Assembly (NCBI GenBank): GCA_903930515.1
Contig: CAIYYW010000181.1
Coordinates: forward strand, 1-14,669
Reading direction: 5' to 3'
Length of the DNA stretch: 14,669 nt
Source of the DNA: an uncultured delta proteobacterium
GTDB lineage: Bacteria; RBG-13-61-14; DRUE01
Below the pieces are notes generated by a model. It was not told the origin of the DNA. It saw only the letters and a list, made by a program, of their open reading frames with translations, and searched no databases. Positions 1 to 4,492 of this stretch are shown piece after piece. The position numbers and the translations under genes were made by a program. Within the stretch, counting starts at the first letter, position 1. The number at the start of each line of letters is the position of its first letter.

Positions 1-1
1 A

Positions 2-77
2 TGGTGGGCGGAACAGGACTTGAACCTGCGACCTTCGGCTTGTAAGGCCAACGCTCTCCCAACTGAGCCATCCGCCC
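2..77 (-). tRNA. tRNA-Val (anticodon UAC)
   Basis: The reverse complement folds as a complete cloverleaf. The acceptor stem GGGCGGA pairs with TCCGCCC, the D-stem is GCTC/GAGC, and the anticodon stem TTGGC/GCCGA encloses the loop CTTACAA, giving anticodon TAC (valine, reading GUA/GUG-type codons). The T-arm is GCAGG-TTCAAGT-CCTGT. The 3' CCA is encoded, preceded by discriminator A. Total length is 76 nt including CCA. It lies on the same strand as rho, about 100 bp downstream of it, but has its own promoter. Confidence 0.97.
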
Positions 78-88
78 GGAACCCTTTA

Positions 89-117
89 TATATAAGCTAA
101 ATTAAGCTGATTGTCAA
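89..117 (-). promoter_or_regulatory. Candidate promoter of tRNA-Val
   Basis: On the minus strand a perfect -35 TTGACA (112-117) is followed after 17 bp by TATATA (89-94), which lies in an AT-rich TTATATATAAA stretch where alternative registers such as TATAAA also fit. The predicted start at about position 82 is a few bases before the mature tRNA 5' end at 77, as expected for a tRNA promoter. It suggests the tRNA is transcribed independently of rho. Confidence 0.7.
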
Positions 118-134
118 TTCCAACTGAAGCCACG

Positions 135-176
135 GGAATTGAGAATTGGGCAGAACCCCGATTCCCAACCCCCAAT
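135..176 (-). repeat. Dispersed palindromic element, copy 1 (after rho stop)
   Basis: Read on the minus strand (rho sense), the element starts with ATTGGGGGTTGGG, then two bases, TCGG, 8 variable bases, and CCAATTCTCAATTCC. The same arrangement occurs at 4382-4422 with one mismatch in the last 15 bases and a one-base indel. AATTGGG (177-171) and CCCAATT (150-144) can pair as a 7-bp stem in the rho transcript. The element begins directly at the rho stop codon and ends before the tRNA promoter. Whether it acts as an mRNA 3' end structure or is a mobile repeat cannot be told from two copies. Confidence 0.7.
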
Positions 177-1706
177 TTATTTATTCATTGAATCCAGGAA
201 ATCGGAATTGGTTTTGGTGCCGGAGATTTTGTCAAGCAGGAATTCCATCGCGTCAATCGAGTTAAGCGGGCTTAAGACCTTGCGGAGCAGCCAGGTCTTC
301 TGCCGGGTTTTATCATCAATCAGCAACTCCTCCCGCCGGGTCGCCGACCGGTTCAAATCAATGGCCGGGAAGATTCTCTTCTCCATCATCCTCCGGTCCA
401 GGGTGATCTCCATATTGCCGGTCCCCTTGAACTCTTCAAAAATCACCTCGTCCATCCGCGAGCCGGTGTCAATCAAGGCGGTGGCAATAATGGTCAGGCT
501 TCCCCCGTCCTCAATATTGCGCGCCGCTCCGAAGAAGCGCTTGGGCTTGTGGAGCGCGGTGGAATCCACTCCGCCGGTGAGGATTTTCCCGCTCGGGGGC
601 ACCACATTATTGTAAGCGCGCGCGAGCCGGGTGAGGGAATCGAGCAGGATCACCACATCCCTTTTATATTCCACCAGCCGTTTGGCCTTTTCCAGGACCA
701 TCTCGGTCACCTGCACATGCCGCTGAGGCGGTTCGTCAAAGGTGGAGCTGACCACCTCGCCGACCACGATCCGCTCCATTTCCGTTACTTCCTCGGGCCG
801 CTCGTCAATCAGGAGCACGATCAGATACAGCTCCGGGTAGTTGGCCATCAACCCCTTTGCGATGTTCTGGAGCATCACGGTTTTTCCGGAATAGGGAGGA
901 GCCACGATCAGGCCGCGCTGTCCTTTGCCGATGGGAGTGAACAGGTCCAGCACCCGGTTGGTGTAGTTCTCCTTGTCATTCTCCAGCTTGATCCGGACGT
1001 TCGGATAAATCGGAATCAAATTGTCAAAATGAACCCGCTCCCGCGCGAATTCCGGCTCCTCAAAATTGGTCGCCTCAACCTTGAGCAGGGCAAAATATCT
1101 CTCCGTGTCCTTGGGAGGGCGGATCTGGCCGGCGATGGTGTCCCCGGTCTTTAAGTTGAAGCGCCGGATCTGGGAGGGAGACACATAGATGTCATCCGGG
1201 CTGGGCAGATAGTTATAAGAGGTGGATCTGAGGAACCCGAATCCGTCGGGCAGAATTTCCAGGACGCCCTCTCCGTAAATCAGGCCGCTTTTAACGGCCT
1301 GTGCCTGGAGGATGGAGAAGATCAATTCCTGCTTGCGCATCCCGTGCGCGCCTTCCACGATCAGGTCCCTTGCGATCTTGATCAACTCGTTGATCTTGCG
1401 GCTCTTGAGCTCCTTCAGGTTCAACTGCGGCTTGTTCTTGTTGTCTTCTTCCTTGACCGGAGCCTCCTTGACCGCGGTTTCCTTGGCCGGAGCCTCTTTG
1501 GCCGGGGATTCCTTGACCGGAGCCTCTTTGGCCGGGGTTTCCTTGGCCGGAGCCTCTTTGGCCGGGGATTCCTCGGAAACCGCGCTTTCCGCAATGGGCT
1601 TCGGGGTCGGCTCTTCCTCGGTCCGCGAGTTTTTCCGCGCCGGCTTGGGAGTGTCTTCCTGGTTCTTCTGATCCGTCTCTTCGTTCGCGTCATCTTTTCT
1701 TGGCAT
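177..1706 (-). CDS. rho: Transcription termination factor Rho
   Basis: This is the hexameric RNA-dependent ATPase that ends transcription at Rho-dependent sites. With start 1706 it has 509 residues, about 90 longer than E. coli Rho; the excess is a low-complexity N-terminal extension rich in K, E, A and P (about 1-94). Then follow a Rho-N helical segment ([18 protein letters not shown]), a cold-shock-like RNA-binding domain ([16 protein letters not shown]) and the ATPase core. The Walker A is [12 protein letters not shown] (Lys about 275), the Walker B is [16 protein letters not shown] (Asp about 356), followed by [21 protein letters not shown] and the [11 protein letters not shown] segment. 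An upstream in-frame ATG exists at 1751, but the ATG at 1706 is preceded by AAGGAG with 5 nt spacing, so I chose it. The P-loop has Tyr where E. coli Rho has Lys181. Divergent from the CheW-like cluster; the tRNA-Val gene lies downstream. Confidence 0.97.
   Translation of the reverse strand: MPRKDDANEETDQKNQEDTPKPARKNSRTEEEPTPKPIAESAVSEESPAKEAPAKETPAKEAPVKESPAKEAPAKETAVKEAPVKEEDNKNKPQLNLKELKSRKINELIKIARDLIVEGAHGMRKQELIFSILQAQAVKSGLIYGEGVLEILPDGFGFLRSTSYNYLPSPDDIYVSPSQIRRFNLKTGDTIAGQIRPPKDTERYFALLKVEATNFEEPEFARERVHFDNLIPIYPNVRIKLENDKENYTNRVLDLFTPIGKGQRGLIVAPPYSGKTVMLQNIAKGLMANYPELYLIVLLIDERPEEVTEMERIVVGEVVSSTFDEPPQRHVQVTEMVLEKAKRLVEYKRDVVILLDSLTRLARAYNNVVPPSGKILTGGVDSTALHKPKRFFGAARNIEDGGSLTIIATALIDTGSRMDEVIFEEFKGTGNMEITLDRRMMEKRIFPAIDLNRSATRREELLIDDKTRQKTWLLRKVLSPLNSIDAMEFLLDKISGTKTNSDFLDSMNK
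1451..1570 (-). repeat. Four 30-bp tandem repeats in rho
   Basis: Four consecutive 30-bp units (1451-1480, 1481-1510, 1511-1540, 1541-1570) differ at only a few positions. Each contains two related 15-bp halves. They encode a [24 protein letters not shown]-like segment at about residues 46-86 of Rho. The near-identity at DNA level, not just protein level, points to recent expansion by slippage. Confidence 0.9.
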
Positions 1707-1711
1707 AGATT

Positions 1712-1717
1712 CTCCTT
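1712..1717 (-). promoter_or_regulatory. Shine-Dalgarno that fixes the rho start
   Basis: AAGGAG on the minus strand sits 5 nt before the ATG at 1706. The upstream in-frame ATG at 1751 has no comparable site, so the shorter Rho is favoured. Confidence 0.7.
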
Positions 1718-1873
1718 GGACTTGTCTTTCTTGTTTAGAAAAAGTCTCCAATCGGGAATATTTCAGAGGCTCGCTTCAATCGTCCTTTAAAAACCTTTGT
1801 TTGCTTATTTTTGTCTGGTTTTCAAACTATCTGAAAAAGGCGTGTAAGTCAAGAAATCAGGCTACCTGTTAAC

Positions 1874-1901
1874 AGTTTAATATATTTATCACCCTTGTCA
1901 A
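1874..1901 (-). promoter_or_regulatory. Candidate rho promoter with 10-bp palindrome
   Basis: On the minus strand, TTGACA (1896-1901) is followed after 16 bp by TAAACT (1874-1879, 4 of 6 consensus). Immediately downstream, at the expected start site, lies a perfect palindrome CTGTTAACAG (1866-1875). This would give rho a leader of about 160 nt, compatible with the autogenous attenuation known for rho in E. coli. A weaker TTGACT-type box lies further downstream. No experimental support is visible. Confidence 0.4.
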
Positions 1902-2069
1902 GTCCGGGCGGGATTTTTTCCAAAGGCCTTCTTGGAACAGGTCGGATGGGCGCAAGAAACAACCGGAGCGGGCAGAGCCGGCAAAGAGGCTGATCCTTTG
2001 AGAGGTTGGTTGAAAATCCTCCTTCCCGAGGCTGGGGCGGACAAGCGGGAAAAGGGAAACGGCCTTTTC

Positions 2070-2098
2070 TTGACATCGGAAATTAAAAGGATTAGCAT
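2070..2098 (+). promoter_or_regulatory. Candidate promoter of the CheW-like / response regulator cluster
   Basis: A perfect TTGACA (2070-2075) is followed after 17 bp by TAGCAT (2093-2098, 4 of 6 consensus). The predicted start near 2105 leaves a leader of under 20 nt before the TTG start at 2122, which is short; the GGGAG at 2104-2108 would be at the very 5' end. The -35 is strong, the -10 mediocre. Confidence 0.4.
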
Positions 2099-2121
2099 CA
2101 ACTGGGAGAAACGGTTGGCTG

Positions 2122-2511
2122 TTGGCGGAAAAAGCAAAAGAGCAGGAGGAACACTATTTGGTTTTTGAGGCGGGAGGGTATCCTTTGGCGGCTCGGCTCA
2201 GCCAGATCCGGAAGGTTTATGGTCAGGAGGAGTCGGCGCCGGAGCAAGGGGCGGTTGATCTGGGAGAGCTTATCGGCAGGAAGCAAAAAGGGGGCAAATA
2301 TTTTTTGGAGGTTCAGGGGCGGGGGGAAATGGTTCCGGTGCAGGTGGATAAGATTGAGCCGATCAAGGATTTACAACTGGCGGTCTGGCTGGAATTCCCC
2401 AGGCTCATGCGCCGACCGGGGAACAAGATGATCCGGGGATTTTTCTTTGACGGCTCCCGGATGATCTCTTTGATTGATTTTGACCAGGTCTTCAGCGCGA
2501 GGGGCAAATGA
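2122..2511 (+). CDS. Divergent CheW-like protein (first of pair)
   Basis: 129 residues resembling the CheW fold used as adaptor between chemoreceptors and a CheA kinase. The N-terminus HYLVFEAGGYPLAARLSQIRKV matches the first CheW strand pair and the C-terminus IRGFFFDGSRMISLIDFDQVF matches the last CheW strands. The central canonical G-V-I-N-L-R-G segment is not recognisable (AVDLGELIGRKQKGGKYF instead), so it is a degenerate member. The start is TTG: the frame is closed by a TGA at 2071-2073 and the only other near-start codon is CTG at 2119. GGGAG at 2104-2108 is a distant ribosome site. The stop codon overlaps the next ATG (ATGA), indicating translational coupling. It could also be a structural relative of CheW with a non-chemotaxis role. 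Confidence 0.72.
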   Translation: MAEKAKEQEEHYLVFEAGGYPLAARLSQIRKVYGQEESAPEQGAVDLGELIGRKQKGGKYFLEVQGRGEMVPVQVDKIEPIKDLQLAVWLEFPRLMRRPGNKMIRGFFFDGSRMISLIDFDQVFSARGK

Positions 2512-2930
2512 GCGGTCAGCTTGCCGGCCGGGAGACGGCCGGTTCGCGCTGGCTGTTGTTCCGGCTGGGGGAAAAACAGTGCGCGCTCCGGCTTTCGGGG
2601 CTGGTGCGGGTCCTGGACCAGGCGGAGTTATTTTTGGCGCCGAAGTTGCCCGGGGAGTTCAAGGGCGTGATTTATTTCAACGAGCAGGCGGTTCCAGTGG
2701 TGAACTGGGAGGCGTTTGGAATCAAGCCTGGTTCCGGGCGATTATTATTGATCGTGGAACAGGGCAAGGATCGGGTCGGGCTGGAAGTGGAAGAAACCGG
2801 AAAAGTGGGCGAATATAATCTGGGACCGGGCGTGAAGGAAAAAGGGTTCTGGGTCGAGTTGGAACCGGAGCGCGGGATTTGGGGGCTGGATCAGGATAAA
2901 TTCTTCAGCGCCTTGAAGCAAGAACATTGA
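2508..2930 (+). CDS. Divergent CheW-like protein (second of pair)
   Basis: 140 residues, start ATG overlapping the previous stop by 4 bp, with GAGGGG just upstream. The CheW pattern is clearer here: RWLLFRLGEKQCALRLSGLV (N-terminal strands), then GVIYFNEQAVPVVNWEAFG corresponding to the G-V-I-N-L-R-G/VPVIDL core, then LLLIVEQGKDRVGLEVEETG corresponding to the second half of the fold, and a C-terminal WGLDQDKFFSAL. It is one domain only, without a kinase or receiver. It sits between another CheW-like gene and a response regulator and probably acts with them as an adaptor. Divergence in the core means binding to a canonical CheA/receptor array is not assured. Confidence 0.78.
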   Translation: MSGQLAGRETAGSRWLLFRLGEKQCALRLSGLVRVLDQAELFLAPKLPGEFKGVIYFNEQAVPVVNWEAFGIKPGSGRLLLIVEQGKDRVGLEVEETGKVGEYNLGPGVKEKGFWVELEPERGIWGLDQDKFFSALKQEH

Positions 2931-2945
2931 TCGCCCGAAAGATTT

Positions 2946-2951
2946 AGGAGG
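2946..2951 (+). promoter_or_regulatory. Ribosome site deciding the response regulator start
   Basis: AGGAGG lies 2 nt before an ATG at 2954 and 5 nt before a second ATG at 2957. The second spacing is the normal one, favouring a protein beginning MAKK rather than MMAKK. Confidence 0.6.
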
Positions 2952-2956
2952 AAATG

Positions 2957-4363
2957 ATGGCCAAGAAGATCTTACTGGCGGATGATTCCATAACCATCCA
3001 GAAGGTGGTCCGGATCACCCTGGCGGACGGGGATTACGACCTGATCACGGTGGATAATGGCAACGAGGCCATGGACCGGGTCAGGACGGAAAAGCCGGAC
3101 CTGATTTTGCTGGATGTGGTGATGCCGGGCAAGACCGGGTACCAGGTTTGCGAGGAGATCAAGAAGAACCCGGGAACCGCGGGGATCCCGGTGGTTTTGC
3201 TGGCCGGCAGTTTTGAAGGGTTTGACGAGATCAAAGGCGCCGAGATCGGCGCGGACGGATATATCATCAAGCCGTTTGAGTCCCAGACCTTGATCAACAA
3301 GGTGGAAGAGATGTTGAGCCGGGCCGAAAAGACCAGGCCGGGGGCTGCCCCGGAACCGGTTACGCAGGCGAAAACCAGACCCGGCGTTTCTCCGATGAAT
3401 CCCGCGGTTGCTCCGGTCCAAGCGGAGCCGGAGCCTCCCCCCCAGGTCAGTTCGGAAGTCAGGGATTTTATGGATTCGCTTTCATCGGAAATGGATCAGA
3501 CCGCATCGGCTAAGGCCGCATCGGCCCGGGAAGCGGTCCAGGCGGCTCCCTTTGAAAAAGGGCCGCTTGAAGCGCAGGAGCCGTTTGAACCAGAGCCGGT
3601 CGCGGAAGCGGAACCGGTCGCGGAAGCGGAAGCCATCGCGGAACCTTCCAGCGAGGCCGAGCAGTTGTGGGGAGAAGCGGAAGTGGTTCCGGAAAGCGAG
3701 GCCGGGGGCGAGGTGATGGAAGGGGAGATGGTGAACGAGGAGAAGCTGTGGGAGGTTGCTCCGATGGAAGGCGAAGAAGTCGTTGAGGCGGAACCGGCGG
3801 CGGCGGAGGCTATTCCTGCGGAAGCCGAGGCGGAGCTGGCGATGGAAGCGGAGCCGGTGATGGAAACCGAGCCGGTGGCCGAAGCGGAGCTGGTGATGGA
3901 AGCGGAGCCGATGATGGAAACCGAGCCGGGGTACGCGGCGGCGCAGCCGGAAGCGGGGGCCGCTCTTACGGATTACTATCCGTCTGCCGTGGCGATCGAG
4001 CCGGAGCAGATCGGGGGAGAGGCGTTGTTGGAGCCGGAAGTGGAAGCGGAGCCGGCCGGGGATATGGTGATGGAAACGGTCCCGATCGCGGAGCCGATTA
4101 TGCCGGAGGAATTGGCGGGAACCGCGGAGGGGGAGTTGGAGGCGGAGGCTCAGCCGGAGATGGATATGAAGGGGATTGAAAGCAAGTCCCGGGTCGCGGC
4201 GGATGAGATTGCGGCCGCGGTCCAAGCCGGACTCAGCCGGGAGGAATTGGTCAGCCTGATCCGGGAAACGGTGGAGCGGGTGGCCTGGGAAGTGGTTCCG
4301 GAATTGGCCGAGACCTTGATCAAGGAACGGATTTCGCGCTGGGAAGCTCAAACGCAGCAGTAA
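2957..4363 (+). CDS. Response regulator with long acidic repeat linker
   Basis: 468 residues. Residues 1-120 are a receiver domain: acidic pair Asp9/Asp10 in KILLADDSITIQKVV, phospho-acceptor Asp53 in LILLDVVMPG, Lys105 in GYIIKPFE, and Tyr102. At the switch position (30 residues after Asp53, 22 before Lys105) there is Ala83 (VVLLAGSF) in place of the usual Thr/Ser. Residues about 120-400 are a disordered linker of Ala, Glu, Pro and Met with AEAEP-type tandem repeats. The C-terminus (about 415-460, LSREELVSLIRETVER and WEVVPELAETLIKERI) is a compact helical module; I recall similar endings on response regulators of Myxococcus-like and Acidobacteria-like bacteria, but cannot name the family. 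There is no DNA-binding or enzymatic output domain. It lies 26 nt after the CheW-like pair, probably in the same operon; its kinase is not in the window. Confidence 0.88.
   Translation: MAKKILLADDSITIQKVVRITLADGDYDLITVDNGNEAMDRVRTEKPDLILLDVVMPGKTGYQVCEEIKKNPGTAGIPVVLLAGSFEGFDEIKGAEIGADGYIIKPFESQTLINKVEEMLSRAEKTRPGAAPEPVTQAKTRPGVSPMNPAVAPVQAEPEPPPQVSSEVRDFMDSLSSEMDQTASAKAASAREAVQAAPFEKGPLEAQEPFEPEPVAEAEPVAEAEAIAEPSSEAEQLWGEAEVVPESEAGGEVMEGEMVNEEKLWEVAPMEGEEVVEAEPAAAEAIPAEAEAELAMEAEPVMETEPVAEAELVMEAEPMMETEPGYAAAQPEAGAALTDYYPSAVAIEPEQIGGEALLEPEVEAEPAGDMVMETVPIAEPIMPEELAGTAEGELEAEAQPEMDMKGIESKSRVAADEIAAAVQAGLSREELVSLIRETVERVAWEVVPELAETLIKERISRWEAQTQQ
3593..3646 (+). repeat. 18-bp tandem repeats in the response regulator linker
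   Basis: Three consecutive 18-bp units (3593-3610, 3611-3628, 3629-3646) encode EPVAEA, EPVAEA and EAIAEP. The first two differ by a single base; the third is diverged. Confidence 0.8.
3830..3929 (+). repeat. 54-bp tandem repeat in the response regulator linker
   Basis: Two copies of a 54-bp unit start at 3830 and 3884. The second matches the first except for two substitutions over its first 46 bases. They encode AELAMEAEPVMETEPVAE and AELVMEAEPMMETEPG. The nucleotide identity indicates a recent duplication within the linker. Confidence 0.85.
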
Positions 4364-4370
4364 AGTAATC

Positions 4371-4395
4371 GGGAATTAGGGATTGGGGGTTGGGG
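4371..4395 (+). other. Canonical G-quadruplex motif
   Basis: Four G-runs (GGG 4371-4373, GGG 4379-4381, GGGGG 4385-4389, GGGG 4392-4395) are separated by loops of 5, 3 and 2 nt, fitting the G3+N1-7 rule on the plus (sense) strand. It lies 8 nt after the response regulator stop codon and about 100 bp before valS. Its 3' part overlaps the dispersed palindromic element. Confidence 0.6.
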
Positions 4396-4422
4396 TCGGA
4401 GAAATATCCAATTCTTAATTCC
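4382..4422 (+). repeat. Dispersed palindromic element, copy 2 (after response regulator stop)
   Basis: ATTGGGGGTTGGG, one base, TCGG, 8 variable bases, then CCAATTCTTAATTCC: the same layout as copy 1 at 135-176. With the upstream bases, arm 4372-4386 (GGAATTAGGGATTGG) pairs with 4408-4422 over 15 positions, 13 Watson-Crick and 2 G-U, around a 21-nt loop. A T-rich stretch (4423-4437) follows, so it may contribute to termination after the response regulator gene. It lies directly downstream of a stop codon in sense orientation, as copy 1 does. Confidence 0.7.
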
Positions 4423-4492
4423 TATTTCTTTTTCTTCGGGATAAAAAAATTCCCAGATTGTTTTAAAATAAACCGGGAGGATTTTCAGGAAA

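Larger units (their letters stand above)
1707..2121. other. Divergent intergenic region, rho / CheW-like genes
   Basis: About 415 bp separate the two divergent start codons. The rho side (1707-1900) is AT-rich and carries a candidate rho promoter and a long leader. The middle (about 1905-2068) is GC-rich and has overlapping short open frames on both strands (for example 1932-2168 plus and 1898-2137 minus); none has a convincing ribosome site, a recognisable domain or neighbour-like composition, so I do not call them genes. The right end carries a candidate promoter for the CheW-like gene. I recognise no riboswitch or RNA gene. Confidence 0.5.

Noticed and set aside
1451-1570. CRISPR-like regular repeats
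   Set aside because: The units are contiguous without spacers and encode part of Rho.
1312-1790. Open frames opposite or out of frame with the rho N-terminal region, including an Arg-rich 90-residue one
   Set aside because: They are produced by the 30-bp tandem repeats, which stay open in several frames. They have biased repetitive composition, no ribosome site and lie within a certain rho.
1932-2168. Possible small gene (78 residues) before the CheW-like pair
   Set aside because: It overlaps the likely promoter and the start of the CheW-like gene, has no ribosome site and no recognisable feature.
3482-4351. 289-residue minus-strand open frame opposite the response regulator linker
   Set aside because: It is an antisense shadow of the GC-rich EAEP repeats, rich in Arg, Phe and His with no recognisable domain.
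4364-4492. T-box or other amino-acid leader in front of valS
   Set aside because: There is no T-box sequence, specifier loop or leader peptide; only the palindromic element, a T-rich stretch and an AT-rich zone with a TAAAAT but no matching -35.
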